A stretch of DNA of 64,000 nt from Neisseria mucosa (GCF_003044445.1 NZ_POWX01000001.1:155949-219948); one strand, 5' to 3'. Positions 8,936 to 19,099 are shown, numbered from the stretch's first letter. A program made the numbers and translations. The notes: generated by a model not told the origin, from the letters alone.

Positions 8936-8979
8936 AGGTCGTCTGAAAACCCTAAAGTGTGGTTTTCAGACGACCTTTT
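8936..8979. terminator. Uptake-sequence inverted-pair terminator (YebE-like / tamB)
   Basis: AAGGTCGTCTGAAAACC pairs with GGTTTTCAGACGACCTT across a short loop and is followed by TTTT. It sits between two convergent genes and should stop both. Confidence 0.8.
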
Positions 8980-8993
8980 CCTTTCCGTCGGCG

Positions 8994-11900
8994 TTATTGC
9001 GTTTGCGCGGCTTTTTGTTTTTCCGCTTCTTCGATTTTTCGGTCGTTTTCGTAATCCGAACGGAAGAGCCTGTCGAAACGGATGGTGTATTTCAACTCGC
9101 CGCCGTATGAACGGCTGCCGACGCGGGCGATGACTTGGATGGCGCGCGTGAGCTGGTACACGAGTTTGACGGACTGTTCGGCACTGGAAATACCGTATTC
9201 GTAACCTACGTAGAGGTTGTTGGTGAACTGTTTGCCGACGGTCAATACTTGTTCGGCAGGGTTGAGTTCGCCGGTTTGGGCATTGCGGCTGCGCTGGCTG
9301 GTAATGCCCAAATCGTCCACCAGTCCGAGCCTGTCGTTGACTTGTCCGGCAAGCAGCGCACCTGCTGCTGCGGAAAGTGCGGCATTGTCGCCGTCGCTGC
9401 CGCTGCTGGCGCGGTTGAGGATGAGCCAAGAGAGTTTGTCCTTTTCGCTCATCGCTTCCTTGGCAACAAGGGTCACGCGCGGATTGGCGAGGCTGCCGAG
9501 AACTTCGACGCCTGCACCGACAGGGGAAAGACGGCGTTCGGCGCGGATGTTCAGGTTGGGGTTATTCAACGGACCAACGAAAGAAACCGTACCTTTGGTG
9601 ATGTCGAGGTCTTGACCGTAGGCTTTGTAGCGGCCTTTGACGACTTTCACCGTACCGACGCCCTGAATGGTTTCCCCCGGTCGGGCAATGATATTCAGCC
9701 TACCGCCTATGGTGATGTCTGCGCCGTAACCGACAAAACGGATATTGTCGTTGAGGTTGAGCGTGAGGTTAAGGTTGATAGGCGTCACGGCGGCGGTTTG
9801 TTTTTGCTCTTCACCCAAGACGACGACATCGTCGTCCAACGAGGGCATGGAGGATTTTTGCGAACCGAACATACCGTAGTCGCTGTTTAACGTACCGTTG
9901 AGGAACACGCCTTTTTGCTGGTTGTATTGCACTTTCGCGCTGCCGGAGAGGCGCAGGCGGCGGTTCGGACGGGAAAGGGTGTCGTATTTGTCGAAGACGA
10001 CATCCACATCAACGTCAGGGTCGGCGTTGGCAAGGTTGACGGAGCCTTTCAGCTCAAGCGTACCGCCTTTGTGGAACTTGAGGCTGTCGATGACCCAGCG
10101 TTGTCCCTGCAAATGAGAACGTAAAACGCCGTTGTCGAGGATGAGGCCTTGGGTTTGGTTGCGGTAGTAGAGGTTTTCGCCGTTGAGCGTACCGGAAAGC
10201 TGCGGTTCGCCGACGCGTCCGCCAAGGCTGACGGCGGCATTCAGACGACCTTTGACGGTTTGTCCGACGGGTAGGAAGTTGCGGAAGACTTCGAGGTCGG
10301 CGACGTTGAGGTTGAGTTTGCCGCTCAAAGGCGCGGTGTCTATGCTTGAGCCTTGTCCGATGTTGACCGTACCGTCGGCAGCGCCGTAATTGCTGGTGCC
10401 GTTTAGGGTGGCGGCAACGGTAGGTGCGCCGACGCGCCCGCCTATGGTGGCGGCTACGTTCAGACGACCCGTAATGCCTTGCGCGGTGGCGGGCAGGAAG
10501 GTTTTGATGGCACCCAAGTCGGGGACATTGAGGTTGATTTTGCCGCTTATGGGCGCGTTGGCGATTTTGTTGCCGAACTGCTGGCTGATGCCCAGATTGG
10601 CGTTGACGTTGCCGAAACGGGTGCTGCCGTCAAGCGTGCTGTCGATGCGGCCGTTTTGGAAACGGGTGCGCAGGGAGAGCGCGCTCAAGCCCAAAGGCAT
10701 CTGTTTTTTCGGATCTTTGTTCGGCAGGATGATGTCGCCGCTTTGGCGGTTGATGTTGAGGTAGCCGCGGGCATTTTGACTGTACGCCAAATCCCAATCG
10801 CCGCCGAGTACCAAGTTGTGTTCGACGGGGATTTTGACGAAGTTTTGCAACTCGGTGATGTGCAGGCTTTGCGCGCTGCCCTTGCTGGTGATGCCGGCTT
10901 TTTTGTCCCAAACGAAGTTTTGCAGGTTGAGGCTGCCGCCCATCACACTCCAGCGCGCCGCGCTCATGGAAACGCGTTCCGCACCTGCTTCGAGGTTCAT
11001 ACGGTTTTGCAGTTTGAGGTTGAACGCGCCGCCGATGTCGAGCGTGTCCACGCTGCCCTTCCACTGATTGAAGTCTTTGTTCAGACCGCCCGCCGCGTTG
11101 ACTTCGAGTTTGTAGGGTTTGCCGTCCAACGCCATGCTGCTGCTGCCGTGTATGCGGTGTTGCGCACCCGTACCGTTAAGGGACAGGTTGACCGCATCGA
11201 TGACGGTCGCGCCGCCGGAAAGGGCGATGTGGCTGCCTTTTATGTCGGCGGCAAGCGGACGGTTGATGTCGGGCGTGCCTTTGAGTTTGAAGTCAAGCAT
11301 ACGGATGTTGACGGCATCGCCGACTCGCAGGGCGCGCGCTTCGCCGGAAAGGTCGGCTTCGTAGGTTTTCAGTCCGCCCTTGAGGTCGCCTGAAATATAG
11401 CCGCGCGTATTGAGCAGCCCGCCCAGTCCGAAACCGAAACGGGAAAGGTCGGGAGCGGTGATGTCAAGATTGAGGCGGTCGCCTTTTTTACCGAAGCTGC
11501 CGTTGGTTTTAACGATATTGTTGCCCAAACGCAAATCGGTCAGCGCGCGCGGGAGGTGTCCGGATTCGTAAACGACGTCGGCTTTACCGCTGAGGGGAAC
11601 GTTATTTAACGTACTCGGTGCAAACTGCATTTTGCCGGCGAATTTTTCTTTCGCCAGTTCGCCTGAAAGATTGATGGTGCCGTTGACGCTGCCTGCGGGC
11701 AGTTTCGGGTCGAGGCGGGACGGGTTGAACGCCTTGCTGGAAATGTCGAGCTTGAGCAGGCGGTCTTTGAAAAGTTCGAGCGAACCTTGCGCCGTCAGTT
11801 CGCCGCCGTTTTGCGGAGCGACGCGGACGCGGTCAAGTTTGAGGGTGCGCTGTCCGAGTTTTCTGTCAGTGGCGAAGGACAACAGGCCGGAAAGTTGCGC

Positions 11901-13202
11901 GTTGCTGCTTTCAAGATTCCAGTCCACAGCGGGCGATGAGGTTTCACCTTTGACACCGATAAACCCGTTCCACTGACCGGCAACATTGGTGCGGACGAGG
12001 TCGTCTGAAACGAGGTTGTTCACATTAATCTTGAGCGCCAGCGCGTTTTTCACCGTATCGACCGTACCGGCAACATTGAACGAACCTTCCTCCAACAGCC
12101 CGATTTCAGATTCTTGGACGGTTACCACGCCGTTGTCGTTGATGGTGAAGTCCGCCAGAATGTTGCGCACCGGAATGGATTTTGCATCGGCAAAACCCGC
12201 CGCCTTGTTTTCCAAGTCGAGCGAGCCGTCCAACGCGATACCGTGCGTAAACGAAGGCACAACGGTCGCGTCAAATGTCAGGTTTGCCTTGGGCAGCGAC
12301 GGCAGGAACGCGGTCGGATTGATGTTGAAACCCTTGATCAGCACCTCGCCGATCATCTTGTCCAACGAAGCGGCAAACGGATGCACCGTAGATTTCGCCG
12401 ACAAATGCACATTCTCGCCGTCCAGCAGGATTTCAGTCTGCACGTCCTGCAAGCTGCCCCACAGGCGCGCCTTACCCTCTATCGTCTCGCCTTCCAGCTC
12501 GCCCTTCGTCTGAATCGTCGTATTGAGCGCAAACGGCTTCTCCAGCCCTACCACCGCCGAACCCGTCGAATTGCTCCACGGCGTATCGAGGGTTTTCAAA
12601 TCCAAGCGGTGTTCTTTCTGATCATAATGGTATGCCGCATTCAGATGGTCGAGATAGGCCGTCTGCTTGTCAAAATTTTTGCCCACGCTGAGTCTGCCCG
12701 TTTCCAAACGGTCGATAAACACCAACACAGGCAAATCAATGCTCTCAGGCAGCCCTTTGGACGGCTTTTTCTCTTTCGGCGGCGTCGGCTTCGGCACGAC
12801 CGCAATATCGCCCGCCACAATTTCAGTAATGTGCAGGCTGCGCTGAAACAGCTCGGACGGGTTCCAATCAAAACGGAACGCGCTGATTTTCACATCCGCC
12901 CCATCCGTTTCAATCATCCACTTATCGCCGTGAAAACCCTTAACCAGCGTACCTTCCAGCGTTTCCGACGCAATCTTCACGCCAAACCACGACGGAATCT
13001 TGTACAAACCGAAACGCAAACCCGATTCCGTCCCCACCAGCCAAGCAATAAAGCCCGCCAGCGCACACACCAACACAACCAACGTCAGCAACAGACCCCG
13101 CAACCAGCGTCTCTTGCGCTTGGGCGGGGTGGGTTGTGTTTCAGACGACGTAGGCACACTGTTTGGCGTTTCTTGGGTTTCTTGGACTGCTGTTTCGGAC
13201 AT
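8994..13202 (-). CDS. tamB: Translocation and assembly module protein TamB
   Basis: Very large (1402 residues) inner-membrane-anchored periplasmic protein of the AsmA/TamB class, thought to bridge the membranes and aid insertion of outer-membrane proteins or lipid transport. One N-terminal transmembrane helix follows a basic stretch (KRKRRWLRG, about residues 28-58). Most of the protein is repetitive beta structure, and the DUF490 domain occupies the last 350 residues. An internal near-duplication is visible around residues 925-1030 (FLPATAQGITGRLNVA and FLPVGQTVKGRLNAAV). Its partner TamA is encoded upstream but two other genes intervene. Confidence 0.93.
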   Translation of the reverse strand: MSETAVQETQETPNSVPTSSETQPTPPKRKRRWLRGLLLTLVVLVCALAGFIAWLVGTESGLRFGLYKIPSWFGVKIASETLEGTLVKGFHGDKWMIETDGADVKISAFRFDWNPSELFQRSLHITEIVAGDIAVVPKPTPPKEKKPSKGLPESIDLPVLVFIDRLETGRLSVGKNFDKQTAYLDHLNAAYHYDQKEHRLDLKTLDTPWSNSTGSAVVGLEKPFALNTTIQTKGELEGETIEGKARLWGSLQDVQTEILLDGENVHLSAKSTVHPFAASLDKMIGEVLIKGFNINPTAFLPSLPKANLTFDATVVPSFTHGIALDGSLDLENKAAGFADAKSIPVRNILADFTINDNGVVTVQESEIGLLEEGSFNVAGTVDTVKNALALKINVNNLVSDDLVRTNVAGQWNGFIGVKGETSSPAVDWNLESSNAQLSGLLSFATDRKLGQRTLKLDRVRVAPQNGGELTAQGSLELFKDRLLKLDISSKAFNPSRLDPKLPAGSVNGTINLSGELAKEKFAGKMQFAPSTLNNVPLSGKADVVYESGHLPRALTDLRLGNNIVKTNGSFGKKGDRLNLDITAPDLSRFGFGLGGLLNTRGYISGDLKGGLKTYEADLSGEARALRVGDAVNIRMLDFKLKGTPDINRPLAADIKGSHIALSGGATVIDAVNLSLNGTGAQHRIHGSSSMALDGKPYKLEVNAAGGLNKDFNQWKGSVDTLDIGGAFNLKLQNRMNLEAGAERVSMSAARWSVMGGSLNLQNFVWDKKAGITSKGSAQSLHITELQNFVKIPVEHNLVLGGDWDLAYSQNARGYLNINRQSGDIILPNKDPKKQMPLGLSALSLRTRFQNGRIDSTLDGSTRFGNVNANLGISQQFGNKIANAPISGKINLNVPDLGAIKTFLPATAQGITGRLNVAATIGGRVGAPTVAATLNGTSNYGAADGTVNIGQGSSIDTAPLSGKLNLNVADLEVFRNFLPVGQTVKGRLNAAVSLGGRVGEPQLSGTLNGENLYYRNQTQGLILDNGVLRSHLQGQRWVIDSLKFHKGGTLELKGSVNLANADPDVDVDVVFDKYDTLSRPNRRLRLSGSAKVQYNQQKGVFLNGTLNSDYGMFGSQKSSMPSLDDDVVVLGEEQKQTAAVTPINLNLTLNLNDNIRFVGYGADITIGGRLNIIARPGETIQGVGTVKVVKGRYKAYGQDLDITKGTVSFVGPLNNPNLNIRAERRLSPVGAGVEVLGSLANPRVTLVAKEAMSEKDKLSWLILNRASSGSDGDNAALSAAAGALLAGQVNDRLGLVDDLGITSQRSRNAQTGELNPAEQVLTVGKQFTNNLYVGYEYGISSAEQSVKLVYQLTRAIQVIARVGSRSYGGELKYTIRFDRLFRSDYENDRKIEEAEKQKAAQTQ

Positions 13203-13276
13203 CTTGACTTTCTTGTATGACTTAACGGCTGCACAGGACTCCGCCGCACCTGACGGAATCGACTTTTCAGACGACC

Positions 13277-13383
13277 TATAGTGGATTAACTTTAAACCAG
13301 TACGGCGTTGCCTCGCCTTGCCGTACTATCTGTACTGTCTGCGGCTTCGTCGCCTTGTCCTGATTTAAAGTTAATCCACTATA
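13277..13383. repeat. Correia repeat enclosed element, short form
   Basis: A 107-bp element bounded by TATAGTGGATTAACTTTAAA and its inverted copy, with the typical core containing GTACGGCGTTGCC. It is flanked by TA. It lies upstream of tamB. Such elements are reported to carry promoter activity and to be RNase III targets. Confidence 0.9.
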
Positions 13384-13657
13384 TATTACCTATTATATTA
13401 AGGACAGGTCGTCTGAAAAAGGATAATCATATCCCATTGCGGCGAATTGTGCTTGGGAAAGACAGCATTTCAGGTTTCAGACGACCCCATATACCCAAAC
13501 GCCATGCCCACAGCGGTAAAATGCCAACAAATGTAAAAAGGTCGTCTGAAAAGATTGCAGGGATTAAAACCCACATTTTTCAGACGACCTCTGCCTATTT
13601 CAGCAACCCAACGCAAATCAATGAAAAGAAACGCGTCAAGTTGCCTTAAGCTGCGGT
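13384..13657. other. Non-coding stretch with repeated uptake sequences
   Basis: Between the Correia element and the GlcG-like gene there are at least four AGGTCGTCTGAA copies in both orientations (near 13407, 13477, 13540 and 13580). The pair at 13540-13590 could form a hairpin. No credible gene is seen. Confidence 0.6.
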
Positions 13658-14152
13658 TTACCTTCCCGACAATACCGCCGCACCTGCTTTCGCGACGCTT
13701 TCGTCTTCATCGACCGAGCCGCCGCTCACGCCGACACTGCCGACGATAACACCGTTTTTATCCACCAGCAGCACACCGCCGGGAAAAATCACCAAACCAT
13801 CATTGGTCACCTCAATACCGTAAAGCTCGCCGCCCGGCTGCGAAGCCTTGCCCAAATCGCGGGTGGACATATTGAAATAGCGTGCTGTTTTCGCCTTTTT
13901 CTGCGCAATATCAATGCTGCCGATAAACGCATCGTCCATACGCGCAAACGCCTTCAAATTACCGCCCGCGTCCATGACCGCGATATTCATCGGCACCTTG
14001 ATTTCACGCGCCTTTTTCATCGAAGCCTGCACCACCGCCTGCGCCTGAGCCGTCGTCAAATCGCCCGGCAGCGTTTTGGTCAAATCCGCCGAAAACGCCG
14101 GCGCACCCAATGCCAAAGTACACAACAATGCAACTGATTTTATGCCGCGCAT
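13658..14152 (-). CDS. GlcG/HbpS-family periplasmic heme-binding-like protein
   Basis: The start is placed at the ATG at 14152 (164 residues) because AAGGAGA lies seven bases upstream and the protein then begins with a clean signal peptide (MRGIKSVALLCTLALGAPAFSA). The mature part is a single GlcG/HbpS domain with the motifs NIAVMDAGGNLKAFARMD and GGVLLVDKNGVIVGSVGVSGG. Members bind heme or act in small-molecule handling; the ligand here is unknown. It sits between the MscS gene and tamB on the same strand and may share their transcript. Confidence 0.8.
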   Translation of the reverse strand: MRGIKSVALLCTLALGAPAFSADLTKTLPGDLTTAQAQAVVQASMKKAREIKVPMNIAVMDAGGNLKAFARMDDAFIGSIDIAQKKAKTARYFNMSTRDLGKASQPGGELYGIEVTNDGLVIFPGGVLLVDKNGVIVGSVGVSGGSVDEDESVAKAGAAVLSGR

Positions 14153-14222
14153 AACTGTCTCCTTGTATTGAATCAATGAAAGGTACTGCACTTTTGATTG
14201 TATGCCTGTCGGCGGGAAGAAT

Positions 14223-14265
14223 AAAGGTCGTCTGAAAACCTGATTTTCAAGTTTTCAGACGACCT
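14223..14265. terminator. Uptake-sequence inverted pair after the mscS gene
   Basis: AAAGGTCGTCTGAAAAC pairs with GTTTTCAGACGACCT. Located between the MscS gene (ends 14341) and the GlcG-like gene (starts 14152), both minus strand, so it may terminate or attenuate. Confidence 0.6.
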
Positions 14266-14340
14266 CGGATGGGTTTTGGGTTTCAAACACCGTATGCCCA
14301 CAGCTTCAGCAGGTCGGATTCGCCAATCCGAAACTTACCC

Positions 14341-15186
14341 TTACCCCTGCTTCTGGATGATATGCACGTCGCGTTGCGGGAAAGGAATATTGATATTGGC
14401 GGCGCGCAGGTTTTCCACTACCTGCTCGTTCAGCCCGAAGCGGAACGCGCCCAAATCGGCTTCATTCGTCCACGCCCAAAGCGTGATTTCGATGGCGCTG
14501 TCGCCCAAGTTGGTAATAAATGTTACCGCTTCTTTGCCTGGAGTCTGCACACACAGAGGATGCTCGGTGGCGGCTTTTAAAACAGCGGCTTTGGCGGCTT
14601 TCAAATCACAGGCGTAATCGACGCCGACTACCACCTGCACGCGGCACAGCGGCATGGAAGAACGATTCACGATACTGTTGCTCATAACGACGCTATTAGG
14701 CAGGATGACTTCTTCGTTATCCGGCGTACTCAGCGCGGTCTGCACCATTTTAATTTCGCTAACAACGCCTTCGAAGCCGTTGACTTTGATGTAGTCGCCG
14801 ACTTTAAACGGACGGAACAGAATAATTAGTGCGCCGGCGGCAAAGTTCGACAGCTGGTCTTTCAGCGACAAAGCCACCGCCAAGCCCGCGCCGCCGATTA
14901 AGGCGGTAACCGACGTGGTCGGAATGCCCAGCTTGCCCAGTGCGGCAATAATAATCAGGATTAACAGGCCGACATTAGCCACATTGCCGAGGAAGCTGAC
15001 GAGCGTTCTGTCCACTTTGGCGCGGGTCAGCGCAGCTTTCATCAAAATAACAAGGCGGGAAGCTATCCATCTGCCGACAAAGAAAATCGCCAACGCGGCA
15101 ACGAGGTTGGTACCGAATGCCATGCCGATTTCAACGAGACGTTCCCAGCCTGAGAATGAAGAGAGGTTTTCAAGATCGAAATTCAT
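14341..15186 (-). CDS. Small-conductance mechanosensitive channel (MscS family)
   Basis: Inner-membrane channel that opens on membrane tension during osmotic downshock. The 281-residue length matches the minimal MscS form. Three transmembrane helices occur in the first 130 residues; the pore-lining third helix is rich in glycine and alanine (GGAGLAVALSLKDQLSNFAAG). The cytoplasmic beta domain begins with FRPFKVGDYIKVNGFEGVV and contains LPNSVVMSNSIVNRS. It lies between tamA and the GlcG-like gene on the same strand; no functional link to the TAM system is known to me. Confidence 0.92.
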   Translation of the reverse strand: MNFDLENLSSFSGWERLVEIGMAFGTNLVAALAIFFVGRWIASRLVILMKAALTRAKVDRTLVSFLGNVANVGLLILIIIAALGKLGIPTTSVTALIGGAGLAVALSLKDQLSNFAAGALIILFRPFKVGDYIKVNGFEGVVSEIKMVQTALSTPDNEEVILPNSVVMSNSIVNRSSMPLCRVQVVVGVDYACDLKAAKAAVLKAATEHPLCVQTPGKEAVTFITNLGDSAIEITLWAWTNEADLGAFRFGLNEQVVENLRAANINIPFPQRDVHIIQKQG

Positions 15187-15269
15187 GATTTTTATTTATG
15201 GTTCAAGAATGGTAAAAATTTTGGATATTATGGGTTTTGCACCAAGCCTGTCCACATTTTCAGACGACC

Positions 15270-17108
15270 TTAAAACCTTGTACCCAAGCTGATGTGCCAA
15301 CGGAGTTTCTTGTCTTGGTGTCCGTAGGCAAGGTCGAAGGAGAACGGGGCGACGGGGCTGAACCAGCGCACGCCGACACCGGTACCGTGTTGCATACTCA
15401 TGTTTTTGAAATTGCTGGTAACGTCGCCGACATCGTGGAAGATGGCGCCGGATACGCTTTTGGTAATTGGGAATTGGTATTCGAGGCTGCCGACCAGTAA
15501 CGCCCTATCGGGTAGGATTGAATTTTTCGGACCTTCCAAGCCGATGCTGTCGAGTTCGTAACCGCGTATAGAAGATGCGCCGCCGGTGCGGAACATTAAA
15601 CTGGAAGGCACGTCTTTGCCTTCGTGGGCGTAAACGTAGCCTGCTTGTCCGCGCACGATGAAGGTACCGAGTTTTTTGTTTTCAGGCGTGTAGAAATAGC
15701 CTGCGCGGGCGGTGGCGCGCGCCATGGCGGTGGAAGAAAGGAGCTTGCCCAGCGTTACGCCGACTTTGCCGTCGAGGTAGTAGCCGTTTTCGGGACGCAG
15801 TTCAGTTTCGATGTTTTGGCGTTTCCACGAGGCGGTCAGCATGGTGGCGTGGCTGCGACCGAGGTCGTAATTGGTATCGGGGACTTTGCGTTCTTCGGTA
15901 ATAAATTCAATACCGAGACGCGATTCGATGCTGTTGCGGTCGCGCACGCGCCAAATGCCGCTGGTCAGGGCGCGTTTTTCAAGATTTTGTGTGGTCGAGC
16001 GGTTGTAGGACGTGTTGGTCGTCCAATATTTGCCTTCGCTGTTGCGCGGCTGGCTGATACCGGCGGCAAGGGTGGTTTCGTATTTGTCCATGTCCCAAAC
16101 GACGGAACCGATGTAGCCTTTGTTGAAGAGGTTGTAATAGTCGTAGCCGATGCGTCCGCCGAGACCGTATTCGGAATCGTAGCGGATACCGGTTTCGAGT
16201 TTGTGGCGTTTGACTTCGGTTACGTTGACTTTGACGGGCACGCGGTCGCCTTGGAGTCGGTCGAAGTCGGCTTGGACGGATGCGCCGGAGTAATGTCCGT
16301 TTTGTTCGAGCGCTTGTTGGAAGTCGAGCAAGAGGTCGAGGTCGTAAGGCGCGCCGGGTTTGAAGCGTGCCAGACCGGCGACGACGTTGTCGGGATAGCG
16401 GCGGGTACCGGTGATTTCAAAGTCGCCGAAATAAATGGGACGGTTGCTTTCGACGATCACGTTCAGATCGGCGGTGTTGTTGTTGGGATTGACGGTGGCT
16501 TGGGTGTTGCTGAGTTTGGCAAGCGGGTATTTTTTACGGGTTACTGCGCTGAGGACGGAGGTTTTGCTGCCGCTCCAGCCGTCTTGGTCAAAGTATTCGC
16601 CAACGGGCTGCTGCCAGTTGAGCATGGCTTTTTGGTAATACTCGGCAAGGTTGTCGTCTGAAAGGATGTCACCGAGGATGGCGACGCTGACGTTGTCGAT
16701 TTTGGTGCGCGGGCCGGGATTGACGGCGACGGTATAGCTCGAACCGTTGTCTTGGACGTTGACGCTGCCGTTGAAATAGCCTTTGGTTTTGAGCATGGTT
16801 TTGACGTTGTCGGGCGCTTCTTCGGCGAGGAAGCCGACCTGCTCTTTGTCCAACTCTTCGTCCTGCTGCTGGGTAATCAGCGGCAGGTATTCTTCGAGCA
16901 TGGATTTGACTTCGCTGTTTTTGGTTTCGATTTTGACGGGAAACTTGGGCGTCAGTTTGCCTACTTTGTCAGCCTGCTCGGATTGCCCGCCCTGCTTGAA
17001 ACCGGGAATCGGTTCGTAGTCTTCGGCACGCGGCAGATCGGCTGCGGCTGCGTGTCCGTAGGCAAGGGCGAGTGAAACAATCAAAATGGGCGAAGTCAGT
17101 CTGGTCAT
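15270..17108 (-). CDS. tamA: Translocation and assembly module outer-membrane protein TamA
   Basis: Omp85-family outer-membrane barrel that works with TamB. The ATG at 17108 gives 612 residues starting with a signal peptide (MTRLTSPILIVSLALAYGHAAA); an upstream ATG at 17153 and a TTG at 17162 are open alternatives, and no strong ribosome site decides. POTRA-type domains span roughly residues 60-290. The barrel includes the conserved MFRTGGASSIRGYELDS motif, and the protein ends in phenylalanine (SLGTRF), the usual barrel-assembly signal. It is the first gene of a same-strand run tamA, mscS, GlcG-like, tamB. Confidence 0.93.
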   Translation of the reverse strand: MTRLTSPILIVSLALAYGHAAAADLPRAEDYEPIPGFKQGGQSEQADKVGKLTPKFPVKIETKNSEVKSMLEEYLPLITQQQDEELDKEQVGFLAEEAPDNVKTMLKTKGYFNGSVNVQDNGSSYTVAVNPGPRTKIDNVSVAILGDILSDDNLAEYYQKAMLNWQQPVGEYFDQDGWSGSKTSVLSAVTRKKYPLAKLSNTQATVNPNNNTADLNVIVESNRPIYFGDFEITGTRRYPDNVVAGLARFKPGAPYDLDLLLDFQQALEQNGHYSGASVQADFDRLQGDRVPVKVNVTEVKRHKLETGIRYDSEYGLGGRIGYDYYNLFNKGYIGSVVWDMDKYETTLAAGISQPRNSEGKYWTTNTSYNRSTTQNLEKRALTSGIWRVRDRNSIESRLGIEFITEERKVPDTNYDLGRSHATMLTASWKRQNIETELRPENGYYLDGKVGVTLGKLLSSTAMARATARAGYFYTPENKKLGTFIVRGQAGYVYAHEGKDVPSSLMFRTGGASSIRGYELDSIGLEGPKNSILPDRALLVGSLEYQFPITKSVSGAIFHDVGDVTSNFKNMSMQHGTGVGVRWFSPVAPFSFDLAYGHQDKKLRWHISLGTRF

Positions 17109-17407
17109 GGCAAAAAAATGTTTCAACGGCAGAAGGGTTCTAAATTCTACCATTATTTTCAATCGGGTTTAAAACCTGCCCGAGACGGAGGAGTCGTCTG
17201 AAAAGGCGGATGCGCCTGCCCCTGCGCGACAGAAGCAAAACACATTAACTCCCTCCAATCCGAAAAATACAGCACAAACTGCCCAATTCTCTAAAAAATC
17301 AAGCATTTTTCGCCACAACAATCGATTTGATATGTAAACCTGCGCAATAATTGATATTTTCTTTTAAAATGCAACGTTTCTTAACACATAAAGTAAGAGG
17401 ACGTATC

Positions 17408-18631
17408 ATGGCAAGTGGTAATCCACTGCTGAACGCAGTCAACCGTATCGGACTTGTCCCGCAAATCATCATCGGTTTGATGTTGGGCGTCTTGGTCGGC
17501 TCCATTTCCCCGAAAGCAGGTTTGGGCGCAGGGCTGCTCGGCGAATTGTTCGTCGGCGCATTGAAAGCCGTCGCCCCCGTATTGGTGTTTGTCTTAGTAA
17601 CCGCCGCGCTGGTGCAATACCGCAAAGGCGGCGAAGCCAAAATCAAACCCATCATTATTCTGTATCTCGTCGGCACATTTGCCGCAGCCGCCGTCGCCGT
17701 TGCCGCCAGTATGGCATTCCCGACCGCGCTGGTGTTTAAAGACGTAGCTACCTCCACCCTCGCCCCGCCCTCCGGCATCATCCAAGTCCTCAAAGAGCTT
17801 TTGATGAAGCTCGTGTCCAACCCGATTAACGCCATCGCGCAAGCCAACTACATCGGCATTCTCGCATGGGCGTTGGTTTTAGGCTCCGCATTGCGCCACC
17901 ACGGCTCCGACACCACCCGCCAAGTCGTCGCCGACCTCTCCGACGCCGTTACCACCGTCGTGCAATGGGTTATCCGTTTCGCCCCCTTGGGTATTTTCGG
18001 ACTGGTCTCCCAAACCGTTGCCGAAACCGGCTTTTCCGCCTTCCTCAGCTACGGACGCCTGCTGGCCGTCCTGCTCGGCAGCATGGCGTTTATCGCCCTC
18101 GTCGTGAACCCGCTCATCGTCTGGTCGCAAACCCGCAAAAACCCCTACGGACTGGTCTTCACCTGCCTGCGCGAAAGCGGACTCTACGCCTTCTTCACCC
18201 GCTCCTCCGCCGCCAACATCCCCGTCAACATGGCATTGGCGAAAAAACTCGGCTTGCATGAAGACACCTACTCCGTCTCCATCCCGCTGGGCGCAACCAT
18301 CAACATGGCAGGTGCAGCGATTACCATCACCGTCTTAGCCATGGCAGCCGCCTACACCAAAGGCATCGTCGTCGATTACCCAACCGCCCTGCTCCTGAGC
18401 CTCGTCGCCACCGTCGGCGCATGCGGCGCATCCGGCGTTGCCGGCGGCTCGCTGCTGCTGATCCCCGTCGCCTGCAGCCTCTTGGGCATCGACAACGATT
18501 TCGCCATGCGCGTCGTCGGCGTCGGCATGATTATCGGCGTAATCCAAGACTCCGCCGAAACCGCCCTCAACTCCTCCACCGACGTACTCTTTACCGCCGC
18601 CGCCGACTTAGGCAGCCGCCGCAAAGAATAA
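17408..18631 (+). CDS. sstT: Serine/threonine:sodium symporter SstT
   Basis: Dicarboxylate/amino acid:cation symporter family member that imports serine and threonine with sodium. The start at 17408 (407 residues) is chosen for its AGAGGA ribosome site; an in-frame upstream extension has none. The sequence is hydrophobic throughout with about eight to nine helices and re-entrant loops. It contains FFTRSSAANIPVNMALA and the NMAGAAITITVLAMAAA segment typical of the substrate and sodium binding core. It is monocistronic, followed by a strong terminator. Confidence 0.95.
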   Translation: MASGNPLLNAVNRIGLVPQIIIGLMLGVLVGSISPKAGLGAGLLGELFVGALKAVAPVLVFVLVTAALVQYRKGGEAKIKPIIILYLVGTFAAAAVAVAASMAFPTALVFKDVATSTLAPPSGIIQVLKELLMKLVSNPINAIAQANYIGILAWALVLGSALRHHGSDTTRQVVADLSDAVTTVVQWVIRFAPLGIFGLVSQTVAETGFSAFLSYGRLLAVLLGSMAFIALVVNPLIVWSQTRKNPYGLVFTCLRESGLYAFFTRSSAANIPVNMALAKKLGLHEDTYSVSIPLGATINMAGAAITITVLAMAAAYTKGIVVDYPTALLLSLVATVGACGASGVAGGSLLLIPVACSLLGIDNDFAMRVVGVGMIIGVIQDSAETALNSSTDVLFTAAADLGSRRKE

Positions 18632-18656
18632 AGATTTGGTTATTTCTCAAAAAGTC

Positions 18657-18690
18657 AAAAGGTCGTCTGAAATTTCAGACGACCTTTTTT
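18657..18690 (+). terminator. Terminator of sstT made of an uptake-sequence inverted pair
   Basis: AAAAGGTCGTCTGAAA is followed directly by TTTCAGACGACCTTTTTT, giving a long stem and a six-T tail. Confidence 0.9.
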
Positions 18691-18722
18691 CTATACTATT
18701 AAATCGAATTCATATACCCATA

Positions 18723-18828
18723 CCGTCATTCCCGCGCAGGCGGGAATCCAGACATTCAGTTTTCAGAAATGTTTGGAGGTTGCCGTAATGCCAAACTTCT
18801 GGATTCCCGCCTGCGCGGGAATGACGGC
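18723..18828. repeat. Paired dRS3-type repeat element
   Basis: CCGTCATTCCCGCGCAGGCG opens and its inverted copy closes a 106-bp unit with a unique middle part. The same architecture is found at 31864-31973, 38223-38327 and, degenerate, at 39355-39459. The rest of the 18632-19099 gap holds another uptake-sequence hairpin and no gene. Confidence 0.85.
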
Positions 18829-18975
18829 ATGAGTGGTTTCTATTTTAAACCGATATACTGTGCAGTTTAGGCAGATCGGACTTTTGAATCAGATATAGGT
18901 CTCCGACATACATCCCTACCCTCTTCCGCCACACAAATTTTCCGCTACGCCAGAAAGATAACCTAAACCTAAATA

Positions 18976-19013
18976 AAAGGTCGTCTGAAAATCCTGTTTT
19001 CAGACGACCTTTT
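18976..19013. terminator. Uptake-sequence inverted-pair hairpin
   Basis: AAAGGTCGTCTGAAAA pairs with TTTTCAGACGACCTTTT about 90 bases before the DUF218 gene. It may insulate that gene from upstream transcription. Confidence 0.6.
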
Positions 19014-19099
19014 GCTGTATGAATTTCGTAAAATTAAGGAATAATCGGAACCTGCCCGTACAGTCGCGTTCCAACTACTTTCATCTTTTTAGGATTCGG

